Shown: piece after piece, positions 18,093-27,173 of the stretch
Layout of the letters: each line of letters begins with the position of its first letter
How positions within the stretch are numbered: position 1 is the stretch's first letter
Assembly (NCBI GenBank): GCA_025462885.1
Contig: JAOAPN010000012.1
Location: forward strand, 366,291-430,290
From: Acidobacteriaceae bacterium
GTDB lineage: Bacteria; Acidobacteriota; Terriglobia; Terriglobales; Acidobacteriaceae
Length of the DNA: 64,000 nt
Reading direction: 5' to 3'
The notes under the pieces: model-generated
Database searches by the model: none
What the model was told of the DNA's origin: nothing
What the model saw: only the letters and a program-made list of their open reading frames with translations
Program-made: the position numbers and the translations under genes

Positions 18093-19682
18093 TCACATGT
18101 AGTAGCGGTAGTGCAACGCTGGATTATCAATGTCAGCAACCTTCAGAATTTCTCCAACCCGCTTCGAGAATGCAATCGTGATCGGATCGACGCAGCTAAA
18201 AGCAGCGGTGTTCCAGTTGAGCTTAGTGAGACGCAAGAGGTCCGTCGCAACCTGGTGAAAAGATAGGGAGCCCCAGTTCTCAGTCACCTCTAAGGGCTGC
18301 GGTATCCGAAAGCCTGGATAGCAGCGGAGAAACGGGATATAGCCAATCGTAAAGACAAGACCCTTCTTTTCACCAAAGTGCACAATCGTGCCTCGAAGCA
18401 CGGGCTTATTGCCCGGGCGAAGGCAAGAGGTTCCATGACGGGAAAGTGTTACTAGCGCATATTGTGGAATGCCTTTCAACGCGTCTTCAAAGCCGAGGCG
18501 TTCCTCTTCAGTGTATCGAGATGTTTTATGGATCACCACGCGCCTTGGGGCGGTCTGAATCTGCTCGCCATAGGTTTGTAGGACTTTAGCCAGCACGTCA
18601 CGTGCTGCCTCGCGGGAAAGGTGTGGTGACTTGTCCTCCTCCTTTCGAGAATCCCAATCAAACCGAGTCCCTTGAAGAACAAAGCCCTCTCCTCGATCCG
18701 TGAAGGCTTGAGCGACGCTACTCCGCACCGATGAACGTTCAGCACCCTCGGGATGGAAGAACGAGATGCCTACAAAGCATGAACCATCCATTACGTCGGC
18801 CAAACGCCAAGGAACGATGCCGGCTTTGTAGAGCAGGGCAATTGAAAGATTCCACGCCCGTGTGGGTAGATCTTGTACACCGCGCGATCCAACAAGCGTC
18901 TTATGCCAAAGCAACTGTGTAGGAAGCAAACCCAAGCACTGCGCCTTTAGGCTTCTCCGAAATGAGCGCGAGCCATCCACAACCGACAATGAATTGTCTG
19001 GGTCCTCTGAGATGACGGCTTCCGGCAGATCATTGGGTCCGTCTTCATCATCTGCAAGAGCAATCTCTGCATCGTGCACTCCAATCCCTACTTTACAGAG
19101 CTCTTCAAGGCGCTCAGTCATTGCAATAAGGATCACGTCTGGAGCGGAATCGAGCTGCTTCAGAGCACGGATCTCTTTGATCACAGCATCAACTAGAAGT
19201 CGTACTCGAACTGTGAAATCAGGATGATTCTCAACTGCTGCGATATCTACGACTCGTAAAGGTCGCTGCCAAAGCTCTTGAGTCACCATCTCGATTTGAA
19301 AAGGCTCTTCACTGTTTATTCCAGGAAAGGACGGATGCAACATCGCATCCAGCTTTTCAGATTGCGCGATGGGCTTCGACATCTGTCGAATTAGTGTGAG
19401 AGCACGATCTATGGCTTCCCCAGGACCAACAATTCCAATCCTGATGGCCGTTCGCCGGGTCACGTCCGACTTGCTGTAGGGGCCAAACCCTGCAAGTCCT
19501 GTCTTTGGATCTTCGCAAAGGTGACGGTCAGAAAAGACCAACTGAGGCTCTTGAAGGTATTCGCAAGAAAGCCTCACGTCCTGACCGGTGAATAGGACGA
19601 TGGGTTTGCTCTCGTGTTCGTGAGCGTCGCCGGATGTTGTTTTAAGACTTCCAGGAAGCGGAGAGATAGCTGCGTTCATCAT
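18093..19682 (-). CDS. Short prokaryotic Argonaute (MID-PIWI) of a SPARTA system
   Basis: 529-residue short Argonaute with MID and PIWI but no PAZ domain. Recognisable blocks are VGISFFHPEG (304-313), RRVVIHKTSRYTEEE (380-394), LVTLSRHG, the late TKLNWNTAAF and the C-terminal HYRYYM, the free carboxyl end of which is typical of Argonautes. The first catalytic Asp of active PIWI domains is replaced by S307 in VGIS, so slicing should be absent, as in known short pAgos. It overlaps the TIR-APAZ gene by ATGA, so the pair is coupled. In SPARTA the pAgo binds a guide RNA, recognises complementary DNA and, through APAZ, switches on TIR NAD(P)ase activity, killing the invaded cell. Confidence 0.9.
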   Translation of the reverse strand: MMNAAISPLPGSLKTTSGDAHEHESKPIVLFTGQDVRLSCEYLQEPQLVFSDRHLCEDPKTGLAGFGPYSKSDVTRRTAIRIGIVGPGEAIDRALTLIRQMSKPIAQSEKLDAMLHPSFPGINSEEPFQIEMVTQELWQRPLRVVDIAAVENHPDFTVRVRLLVDAVIKEIRALKQLDSAPDVILIAMTERLEELCKVGIGVHDAEIALADDEDGPNDLPEAVISEDPDNSLSVVDGSRSFRRSLKAQCLGLLPTQLLWHKTLVGSRGVQDLPTRAWNLSIALLYKAGIVPWRLADVMDGSCFVGISFFHPEGAERSSVRSSVAQAFTDRGEGFVLQGTRFDWDSRKEEDKSPHLSREAARDVLAKVLQTYGEQIQTAPRRVVIHKTSRYTEEERLGFEDALKGIPQYALVTLSRHGTSCLRPGNKPVLRGTIVHFGEKKGLVFTIGYIPFLRCYPGFRIPQPLEVTENWGSLSFHQVATDLLRLTKLNWNTAAFSCVDPITIAFSKRVGEILKVADIDNPALHYRYYM

Positions 19683-21139
19683 TCAGTCTCTCCGAACAGC
19701 ATTGAAAACTGGAATGGGGCAAGGTCGGGTACGGCTAAGTCGTCTTCATACTCCGCGTTTACAAGGCGCTCGTAGTCTATAGAGTCACCCAGGATCCCAA
19801 ATGACATGTTTCCTGATGCGGGGTTCAACGAGACTCTCACCCGTTCGTTCCCGGTCTCGATTGACAAGGCCTCCTTGTCACCTCTGGTTAGCACTAATGC
19901 CCAGAATCTTAGTGATCGTAGAATCTGCCCGTTGCGCTCCTGATTTAGCCATTGAGAGAGAATCGGTCCCACGCGACTGCCTCCGCGCGGGGTCTTACCG
20001 TCTTCTTTCGTCAGCATGTAGGTAGGAGTGATGCGAAGGAACAAACCCATTGGCAAGTAGACGAATTCAGCACGAATGGCCTGATGACGCCATCCAAACG
20101 GGAACTTCACTGGCTTGCCGTCTTCTCCTTTGCGCATTCCGAAATGCTGTGTGGTGACCTCACGCACCCTCTTTCCATTCAAGTACCAGGTGATTTGCTT
20201 TGGTTGTCCCTTGTTAGGCCTGAAGAAGAAACGTTGGCCCTCCCGATCTAGGGTGAGATATCTATCCCAGCAGTGTTTGCGCAGAACTAGGTTCAGCAGT
20301 TCAATTCCCCAGCGCCTCTTGGCCTCCGAAGAGAACCACGAGCGTAGTTCCACATCTTTAAGCGATTTCAGGTCTACGGCAGTGCCGAGAGAATTATTGA
20401 TGTCATGTAGATCAGAGAAGGTGTAGAGCTTTCCCTCTCTCAAGATGAATGGGGGTATGGCTTTGCTTTCCGTGAACTGCTTTACATCTGACTTCTTCCT
20501 CATCGTTGTGGTTGCTGATTGCACAATCTGCGGCAGTTCAGTTACGGGGAGAAGATTTGTAATTAGCAATTCATCAACACGGTCGGCCCCACTGGAAGCC
20601 GCGATGACTTGTGGGGAGGCAACATAGCCCAGGCTCGTAGCCGGAATGGAGGGAGTAAAACCACCTCTTCCGCGACGTTTGGGCAAACCCGTCAGCAAGC
20701 CTACAAGCTCGGTAAAGCCTTCTTCGTATTTCGAAGGGTCACGAAAATCGATCCAGTTTCGGACACGAAGGCTCGCCGGAAGTTCTACGTTCTCCAGCAA
20801 TAGCGTGACCACGCGGCCTTTTCGACCAGATGGGTCCGACCAGACCGCTATCGTTCTTTCCAAAGTCGGCCATTCCGCTTCGAGCATCGCTTTGCTCACC
20901 ACAATGCCCACAAAGCGAGCTTCATCAATGTACTTTTCGAGCTCGAGAACGACGTTTTTTCCTTTATCGAAGTCCCATTTGTCGAATACAACCCCTAGGT
21001 AGCGGTTGTCGTGAGGAACGCTTTCCAAGTGCTCTGCAAGTGCTTCAACCCAAGGCTTGTTTGCTCCGTTGTGGCATAGAAAGATGTCTTTGGTGCGATC
21101 CACGTACTTGCCGAGATTAAGATCTGGTTGCGTGGTCAT
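19679..21139 (-). CDS. TIR-APAZ effector protein of a SPARTA system
   Basis: 486-residue partner of the short Argonaute. Residues 1-~160 form a TIR domain: DIFLCHNGANKPWVEALAEH, the DKWDFDKGKNV loop, and AEWPTLE, where E94 sits in the W-x3-E position of the catalytic Glu of NAD-cleaving TIRs such as SARM1. After a linker at about 160-190, the C-terminal part is an APAZ domain (segments RREL-type basic patch, PFGWRHQAIRAEF, LRFWALVLTRGD), which binds the Argonaute MID-PIWI lobes. Known SPARTA complexes oligomerise on guide/target recognition and deplete NAD. The gene starts 14 nt after a ribbon-helix-helix gene and ends in an ATGA overlap with the pAgo gene. Confidence 0.9.
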   Translation of the reverse strand: MTTQPDLNLGKYVDRTKDIFLCHNGANKPWVEALAEHLESVPHDNRYLGVVFDKWDFDKGKNVVLELEKYIDEARFVGIVVSKAMLEAEWPTLERTIAVWSDPSGRKGRVVTLLLENVELPASLRVRNWIDFRDPSKYEEGFTELVGLLTGLPKRRGRGGFTPSIPATSLGYVASPQVIAASSGADRVDELLITNLLPVTELPQIVQSATTTMRKKSDVKQFTESKAIPPFILREGKLYTFSDLHDINNSLGTAVDLKSLKDVELRSWFSSEAKRRWGIELLNLVLRKHCWDRYLTLDREGQRFFFRPNKGQPKQITWYLNGKRVREVTTQHFGMRKGEDGKPVKFPFGWRHQAIRAEFVYLPMGLFLRITPTYMLTKEDGKTPRGGSRVGPILSQWLNQERNGQILRSLRFWALVLTRGDKEALSIETGNERVRVSLNPASGNMSFGILGDSIDYERLVNAEYEDDLAVPDLAPFQFSMLFGETE

Positions 21140-21153
21140 AAGACTTCCGTTCC

Positions 21154-21348
21154 TTACTGCGCTGATGAACTAACTTTGGTGACGTAATGTTCAGCAGCGT
21201 CACGAATCACCCATGCCAGAGATACCTTCTTCTGTTTGGCTATGAGCTCCAATGCCTCGTAAAGTGACGAGGGAAAGCTGATTGAAGCACGAATCGAAGT
21301 CTGTGCATTCGACTTCCCCTCGTTATGACGCCCATCGCCAGTTCTCAT
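21154..21348 (-). CDS. Ribbon-helix-helix DNA-binding protein heading the SPARTA operon
   Basis: 64-residue CopG/Arc-type protein. The core ASISFPSSLYEALELIAKQK then VSLAWVIRDAAEHYV gives the beta strand plus two helices of a ribbon-helix-helix dimer. It is first in the operon, 14 nt before the TIR-APAZ gene, so it most likely autoregulates the defence genes; a role in relaxosome binding is the other possibility because conjugation genes are next door. The N-terminal 14 residues are a polar extension. Confidence 0.8.
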   Translation of the reverse strand: MRTGDGRHNEGKSNAQTSIRASISFPSSLYEALELIAKQKKVSLAWVIRDAAEHYVTKVSSSAQ

Positions 21349-21573
21349 TTACCCCACCTAAACATGTTCACCACTTTACACCACAACGGTGCAAATGGAA
21401 ACGGTCTTAGTGCTTCAGTACAACATGAAGTCTGAAGACTGGCCGGACAACGAAAGCACGCGCACCAACCCGAAGCTCAAGATGGCCTCGACGTAATTTC
21501 TACGGGCATCGAAGGGGCTTTCCTGCTAACGGCACGTTCATCAGCCGGTTAGGGCGACCGAGAGTGACCCGCT

Positions 21574-24297
21574 CTACAGTTGCAGTGACGGACTTTGGTG
21601 TGTAGCAAATTGTTGTCCGGTTTGGAGTGCGGACGACTTGACGATATCGTGAGACAGTTTTTCGACAAGAGACGTCGCGTTATCGGTATAGATATGGGCA
21701 TCATGCGATCCCCGCGACACGGCAACGTATGCGAAACGCTTGTTAATGAGATCTGCATGAATGTGGTTATCGAGGTTCACCATGACACGCTCTGCCGTGA
21801 GTCCTTGGGAACTATGACTGGTGACCGCATAGCCGTGATCGAAGTGCCGCATCTGGTTGGCATCGAAGCTGACCGCTTTTCCGCTGTCCATCTTTACGGA
21901 CAGCTGGCCGTCTTTATCGATGCGCTGCACGGTGCCAAGGTCTCGGTTGGCAACGCCCAGCTCTTTGGACGGCGTGGTGAAGCTCAAACGATCGCCAACC
22001 GCAAACTCCCGTTCCAACTCACGGTAGACGGACACGCCGTATAACCGTGCAGGGTTGTAGGTGGCCGTTGTTCCGTCCTCTTTCTGAACGGTTAGCAGGT
22101 TGTCTTTGGGTTGGGTAGCAATGACCTTTGTATAGCTTTTCTTTTCAATGCCGATGTCCTGACTGCCGCGCGGATAGTAGAGTACATCATTGACGACATA
22201 GCGAGCGGCCCAGGTACGGTCGGCTCCGGTCATATCGGAACGCGGCGCGAGCACGCGCATTGCATGATCTTCTGCGGCAACAGTGCCAAGGGCCTGCAAT
22301 TCTGAGCGCACGGCCTGATTGATCTGACGGCGCGAGGCGTTGTCTGGCGAGACGACGATGGTGTTGTCCGGGCTGGCGGCGTAGCTTCGTGCAATCGCTG
22401 CGATGCGCTGCTGTGCATCGGCAATCTCCGTAACGCGCCCCTGTTGTTCCAACAGGGCGACGCCCTGTGCGACCTCGCCGCGCGACAGATGCTCGACCGC
22501 TTTCAGCAGTTCCGGGGCTGCTTGTTGACGCACGATCTGGTCAAGCGTGGTGGTCTTCATCCCGGCGTTGACCAACTGCTCGAAAGGTTTACCCGCTTCG
22601 ACGCCTTGATGCTGGCGGGTGTCTCCGATGAGCAACACGCGGTCGTTGGATTCGAGTTTGGCGAGGAAGTCACGGACCTGTTTCGTGCTGGCGAGACTGG
22701 ATTCATCGAGCATATAAAGATGACGGTCGGGGTTCGGCTGGCCGGGACGGACGAGGAAACCCTCTAAGGTGTCGGCAGAGATCCCGACGTCGCGGAGCTG
22801 GTGGGCGGCGCGGGAGGTCGGGGCGAAGCCTTCGACGACGTAGCCGCGTTTTTCGGCCGCTTCACGCACCGATCTCAAAAGGGTCGTTTTTCCGACACCA
22901 GCCCGGCCCTCCAGCCCTTGCACGACATCGCGCGAGGTCAGAATCTCCTCGGCGGCAGACCGCTGTCCGGCATTGAGATGCCGCTGTTTTTCAGTATGGG
23001 CAACGGCAGCTTGTACGGACATGATCTGCTCGGCGCGACGCTGCCCCTGTTGCATCCGGCGTAGGATATCTTTCTCGGCAAGGAGGGTCTCTGCCGTGGT
23101 GAACTGCCGCCCGCTGTCATGTTTCTGTCCGGGCACAAGCTGGAACTCACCTGCGGCAATGCGAGCCTCAAATCCGGCGCGAACTTCCGAGTACGTTGTT
23201 TCACTCATACCGCGTCGCAAAGCATCGCGGTAAAGCTCGCGTTCGTCGGTGACTGCCTCGCGCTCAAAGCTGCGGTCGCGGGCATAGGTGACAGCCTGCC
23301 GTGCAACCTGTTGCGAACTCTCCCGGTCATGCTCGGGTGCATATTCCTGACCACGCCTCCGTGCTTGCATCACAACCTTGTCGGCCTGGCTGCCGAACTC
23401 GGCGGCGATCTGCCGATGAGCGGCCAGTACCTCGGCGGGCGAGTGAATTTCCTTGCGGTCACGGGTAGAGTGCGCGGCAATCTGCGCGGCCTCCGGCCCC
23501 TGATAGCCGGTCTTTTCCAGATGCTCGCGTATCTGCTGGCTGCGGGGGCTTGAGGCGTCAAGGTACTCCTGCGAGTAGCCTTTAATCTCCGGTGCGCCAC
23601 TGCGTCCCGGTTCAATCTCGTACCCGAGATTGCGGAGGCGATAGGTCAGTTCCGATTGATATACGGCAGTAGCAAACTGCTGTGACTCGAACAGGCCGCG
23701 CTCCTGCAAGGCCCGCGTCTGTCCGTTGTCGCGCACGGCGACATTGAAGATGACGGCGTGTGTATGGAGCTGCGGCGCGGCGTAGCCGTCCACGGGGCGC
23801 GCGGTGTCATGCTCGAACTTCGCGGCGATGAACTCGCCGGTGGTTTCGGCAGCGTGATTGCCGCCGATGCGGGCTTGCGTGTACCGCTCCAGCTCGCTCA
23901 AAGCGACGTTCACCGCTTCCCGGTGCGCGTCCCGCACCCGGTCATCCCCACCGACGAGCGCGGTGAGTGAAACCGACTTGGGCGCGGAGAATGTGGCGTC
24001 CCAACCGGCACGATGTTCTACCGGCGCAACGGCCTTCCCATCCGCACCTTCGTACTCCTGGACGACGCGATGGCGTACAAGCTGCTCGGCGGTATGAGGG
24101 TGTTGGCCGTCTGTGAGCCGCGCAAAATGCTCCTCCGTCACGGCCCCAGAAAGATCAAACTTTTCAGCCAGCTTGCCATGCCACTCCCCCAAAGTCCGGT
24201 CGTCTTGCTTCCAATAATTCTGTTCGGCAGACGTGAACTCCTTGGCGTGGTAGGTCTGCGCCTGCGTTGCGGAAAGCGGTTTGGAGATCGTCAACAT
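21574..24297 (-). CDS. MobF-family conjugative relaxase (TrwC/TraI-like)
   Basis: 907-residue relaxase-helicase that nicks and unwinds DNA at oriT. The N-terminal relaxase domain (about 1-320) has tyrosines Y16 and Y28 in the catalytic region and the metal-binding histidines H163 and H178/H180 (PQLHTHAVIFN). The C-terminal RecD-like helicase has Walker A GRAGVGKT (464-471), GFAPTSRAAHQL, the DESSLA Walker B, and GYAVTSHSSQGLTAERV near the end. It starts 2 nt after the virD4 stop and is last in the conjugation operon. A fragment of a homologous relaxase C-terminus exists at 57.1-57.4 kb. The protein is complete. Confidence 0.93.
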   Translation of the reverse strand: MLTISKPLSATQAQTYHAKEFTSAEQNYWKQDDRTLGEWHGKLAEKFDLSGAVTEEHFARLTDGQHPHTAEQLVRHRVVQEYEGADGKAVAPVEHRAGWDATFSAPKSVSLTALVGGDDRVRDAHREAVNVALSELERYTQARIGGNHAAETTGEFIAAKFEHDTARPVDGYAAPQLHTHAVIFNVAVRDNGQTRALQERGLFESQQFATAVYQSELTYRLRNLGYEIEPGRSGAPEIKGYSQEYLDASSPRSQQIREHLEKTGYQGPEAAQIAAHSTRDRKEIHSPAEVLAAHRQIAAEFGSQADKVVMQARRRGQEYAPEHDRESSQQVARQAVTYARDRSFEREAVTDERELYRDALRRGMSETTYSEVRAGFEARIAAGEFQLVPGQKHDSGRQFTTAETLLAEKDILRRMQQGQRRAEQIMSVQAAVAHTEKQRHLNAGQRSAAEEILTSRDVVQGLEGRAGVGKTTLLRSVREAAEKRGYVVEGFAPTSRAAHQLRDVGISADTLEGFLVRPGQPNPDRHLYMLDESSLASTKQVRDFLAKLESNDRVLLIGDTRQHQGVEAGKPFEQLVNAGMKTTTLDQIVRQQAAPELLKAVEHLSRGEVAQGVALLEQQGRVTEIADAQQRIAAIARSYAASPDNTIVVSPDNASRRQINQAVRSELQALGTVAAEDHAMRVLAPRSDMTGADRTWAARYVVNDVLYYPRGSQDIGIEKKSYTKVIATQPKDNLLTVQKEDGTTATYNPARLYGVSVYRELEREFAVGDRLSFTTPSKELGVANRDLGTVQRIDKDGQLSVKMDSGKAVSFDANQMRHFDHGYAVTSHSSQGLTAERVMVNLDNHIHADLINKRFAYVAVSRGSHDAHIYTDNATSLVEKLSHDIVKSSALQTGQQFATHQSPSLQL

Positions 24298-24299
24298 GG

Positions 24300-26237
24300 T
24301 TAGTCTCCCAACGAGAATCCTGTCTCGACCGGCTCGTCTTCGCTATCGCCCGGAACGGTGGTTGCCGTCATGTCAGCAGACTGCGGCGGCTTCTTCGTGA
24401 GCGTTTTTGGATCGAAGGTAAGGTCATCGTCGTCCAGCGGACGCGGCACAAACGCGGGCTGCGTGGCGGGGATGTCGTGATAGGCAAACGAGAATCTGGC
24501 GACGTGGTTCCCCAATTTTAGAAAGGCGTGCCGGTCGGGGAGACCGGAGATTTCCGAGTCCAACACCAAGGGCTCGACCTGGCGCTCTATGCTGAAATTG
24601 TTGCCTGCACGCAGCCCGGTGGAGTGCGTTTCCCGCAGCCGCTCGATCTCAACCTTGCCAATGGCGTTTGACACCCATTCGGCGGCCTTGGGCTCCGTGA
24701 TTTTCAGGAATATCTTGGTGGCCGGCTGTGACAGCATGACCTCAGCGAGATGACCGTAGATCATCTCAAGCTGGGCCTTGCCCTGAAAGCCAAGGATGAG
24801 CGGGTTCTTCGCCTTTCTGTTCTCTGTGATCGCAGTATGCAACTGCGGTAGACGCTGCAGACTTGCCAGCTCGTCCAGCACGAACCAGACGGGATGTTGG
24901 CTCTCTTTCGGCTCGTTCAAGAGACGCAATACAAGCAAATCAATCCAGAGGCTATGAAGCGGACGCAGGGCCTCGCGTTCGCTGGGCTTCGACGTAAGGA
25001 AGATCCATCCCTTGCGCTGCTCTGCCCATTCGGTCGCAGTCCAATAACTCGCGGCATTCTCTTTCCGTGGAAGCATTCGCAGGCTATCGGCAATCAAACC
25101 GAGTGAGGCCAGAACGCCGTTGCGCTGCTGCTGCGCACCCTTCGCAATCATCATCGCCATCTCCGTGTTCTGGACGCGGCGGTCTACCTCGTCGGGGTTC
25201 GCCATCCACTCCACCAACTCCTGCGGCGTGGGGCCGAAGGTCAGCAGATGAGCAAAGATTTTTTGCGGAGTTTCGGTGAAAAATTCGCCCTTCTTATCCG
25301 TGGTCGGTTGGTACAGGGACGCGGCGATGGCTCTGGCCTCGGCACGGCGGCGCAGCTCTTCGGATGGCCCCCAATAGGGGCATCGGGCATCAAGCGGATT
25401 CAAAATGATGTCACCGCGGCTGGGGTCATAGAATCGCTGCACGAACTCGCAAGCAGGGTCGTACACGATGGCAGAATGGCCGCGCTCCTTGATCTGTACG
25501 AGGAGCTGCATAACCAGCCTGGACTTGCCCGCGCCGGTATCGCCCATGATCTCGATGTGCTGTCCTTCGGCGCGTTGCGGGATACGCATGAGGTGCTTCG
25601 ACTCGGTGGTTTTGAAGCCGACGCCATCGCCTTTGACGGCCTTGTTGAAGCCTTCCGGTGACACGAGCACTGGCCCCTTCAACAGTCGTCCGTACTTCAT
25701 CTCTTTGAGCCGTTGAATATCTTTACGGATGGCGAACGGGAGCTGGAAAAGAAACGCGGCAAGCCCTGATAAGAGAGGAATACGGAAGATGCCCACGAAC
25801 GTATCCCCGTCGTAAACGAAGCGCTGCAGGTACTCGTGAAGGGGCCGATTCATGTAACTGACCTTCGCTCCGCGATACAGAAAAACAACCCCTGCGGCGC
25901 GAGCTGCCGGGGAGAGTGCGAGTGGAATCGGCTTACCGATCGGCTGTGGGGTGGAACCTGGCTGCACATCGGCCTCGGTAACAGGCCGGACGTGATGCTG
26001 GCGGTCGGCGACCGTCACAAGCTGGTACTCGCTGCTCTGGCGCATAGTGCCGAGGAAGCCCGTTTCGACATAGCAGGAGAGATAGTAGCGTTGTAGCAGA
26101 CTCATTGCGAAAGCAAGATGGAGATAGACGCAGAGACCGGCGACGGCGAGTGCAACGAAGACGGCTCCGAAGCTATATACGGGATAGTGAGGTGGACGGA
26201 CGATAGTCTCTTTCCGCCCCCATTGTGTGTCGGTCAT
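24300..26237 (-). CDS. Type IV coupling protein (VirD4/TrwB/TraD-like)
   Basis: 645-residue membrane ATPase that delivers the relaxase-DNA complex to the secretion channel. A first membrane helix spans about 20-48, and one or two more lie near 112-170. The ATPase has Walker A GDTGAGKS (232-239) and Walker B VWFVLDELASL with D455/E456, followed by NRKAKNPLILGFQGKAQLEM, typical of TrwB-type couplers. It starts inside an ATGA overlap with the mobC-like gene and its stop is 2 nt from the relaxase start, so relaxosome, coupler and relaxase are translated together. The C-terminal tail is acidic and proline-rich, perhaps a docking tail. Confidence 0.93.
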   Translation of the reverse strand: MTDTQWGRKETIVRPPHYPVYSFGAVFVALAVAGLCVYLHLAFAMSLLQRYYLSCYVETGFLGTMRQSSEYQLVTVADRQHHVRPVTEADVQPGSTPQPIGKPIPLALSPAARAAGVVFLYRGAKVSYMNRPLHEYLQRFVYDGDTFVGIFRIPLLSGLAAFLFQLPFAIRKDIQRLKEMKYGRLLKGPVLVSPEGFNKAVKGDGVGFKTTESKHLMRIPQRAEGQHIEIMGDTGAGKSRLVMQLLVQIKERGHSAIVYDPACEFVQRFYDPSRGDIILNPLDARCPYWGPSEELRRRAEARAIAASLYQPTTDKKGEFFTETPQKIFAHLLTFGPTPQELVEWMANPDEVDRRVQNTEMAMMIAKGAQQQRNGVLASLGLIADSLRMLPRKENAASYWTATEWAEQRKGWIFLTSKPSEREALRPLHSLWIDLLVLRLLNEPKESQHPVWFVLDELASLQRLPQLHTAITENRKAKNPLILGFQGKAQLEMIYGHLAEVMLSQPATKIFLKITEPKAAEWVSNAIGKVEIERLRETHSTGLRAGNNFSIERQVEPLVLDSEISGLPDRHAFLKLGNHVARFSFAYHDIPATQPAFVPRPLDDDDLTFDPKTLTKKPPQSADMTATTVPGDSEDEPVETGFSLGD

Positions 26238-26626
26238 GGCTGTTCCGCTGCCCCTTCTGCATAGCTGGCAAGCATGTCTGCCGCCGCCTTGCGCTTATTA
26301 GTTTTCACGTACCGGAGCATTTCTTTGAATTGCTCCGGCGTCATCTTTTCGCCCCGCAGCAACGGCTCAAGTGTGTTGATGAGCAGGAGACGCAAGGCTT
26401 GCACTTCGGCAAACAACGCCATGCCATCGCTGCTCTGCTGGGCATTCGCCGCATCCAACAGAACTTCCCGCGCCCATTCGCGGAGGTTCTTTCCGCAGCT
26501 TGCGGCAACCCGCAATAACGCCCTTTCTTCGCTGCGGGTAAACCGCGTTGCGATGCTCTGCGTGCGAGTCTCCCGTCCCTTAAGCCGTTGGAGGTGGCCT
26601 TCAATTTCAGAGGTGTGTGAAAGCAT
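26234..26626 (-). CDS. MobC-like relaxosome accessory protein
   Basis: 130-residue protein with TRTQSIATRFTRSEERALLR, a beta strand followed by helices as in ribbon-helix-helix mobilisation proteins, and REWAREVLLDAA as second helix. It likely binds near oriT and helps the relaxase. It overlaps virD4 by 4 nt (ATGA). Directly upstream (26655-26743) lie palindromic repeats that may be its binding sites. The C-terminus ends in Ala/Glu-rich residues. Confidence 0.75.
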   Translation of the reverse strand: MLSHTSEIEGHLQRLKGRETRTQSIATRFTRSEERALLRVAASCGKNLREWAREVLLDAANAQQSSDGMALFAEVQALRLLLINTLEPLLRGEKMTPEQFKEMLRYVKTNKRKAAADMLASYAEGAAEQP

Positions 26627-26654
26627 GGCTGATCCTTCTGCTGCGAACTTTAGG

Positions 26655-26743
26655 CGCGGTTCCTAATGGAACCGCGTGAATTTGTTCTCCGTGGCAAACC
26701 ACTTGTTTTCTGCATGTTTCCTAATGGAACCAAATTGGTTCCA
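26655..26743. promoter_or_regulatory. Palindrome pair with repeated TCCTAATGGAACC, candidate oriT or operator
   Basis: Two related palindromes lie between the two relaxosome genes. The first (26655-26676) has 9-bp arms CGCGGTTCC/GGAACCGCG around TAAT. The second (26725-26743) has 9-bp arms TGGAACCAA/TTGGTTCCA around one A. The string TCCTAATGGAACC occurs in both. Position beside mobC, virD4 and relaxase fits an origin of transfer; position just upstream of mobC also fits autoregulation. No nic site could be assigned. Confidence 0.5.
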
Positions 26744-26827
26744 AACGCAACCCTTTAAGGGATGGAGTGTCAAGATTCTTCCGGTGCGCAGCACCGTTGT
26801 GGTTCTGCCACCGATATTGGTGCGGGA

Positions 26828-27151
26828 TCATGCTTTCGATCCCGCCACAGAAGCAACTGGTTGTGCAGGCAAAGACGCTGGAGAGACCGGCTTCTTTGCT
26901 GCCGGTTCGGTCTCGTTTGCGGTGGGCTTACGGATGCGCAGAGTAGGAGTAATCTTTCGCGCATCGGGCGACTTCAAAAACTCCTGGAAGTCGCGGTCTT
27001 TGCCGAAGCAATGTTTGAGCGCTTCTTCGATTACATCGTCCGCTGAAGCGCGGATGAAAGCGGCGTATTGATCGACCTGATTTGCGGTTGAATCAGTCAG
27101 CCGAATGGAAGCACTGATCTGGCGGGTTTGGACGACTTCGAGTAGGGGCAT
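26828..27151 (-). CDS. Ribbon-helix-helix-like accessory protein of the mobilisation region
   Basis: 107-residue protein with QISASIRLTDSTANQVDQYA followed by ASADDVIEEALKHCF, which reads as the strand-helix-helix of a TrwA-like or CopG-like DNA-binding protein. The C-terminal third is Pro/Ala/Lys-rich and probably disordered. The start ATG at 27149-27151 has AAGGAG 7 nt upstream, so the longer open frame to 27277 is not used. It lies between the primase and the mobC-like gene in the conjugation operon. A relaxosome or regulatory role is inferred from context. Confidence 0.7.
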   Translation of the reverse strand: MPLLEVVQTRQISASIRLTDSTANQVDQYAAFIRASADDVIEEALKHCFGKDRDFQEFLKSPDARKITPTLRIRKPTANETEPAAKKPVSPASLPAQPVASVAGSKA

Positions 27152-27173
27152 TTCCGTTCTCCTTAGGTTGGGT

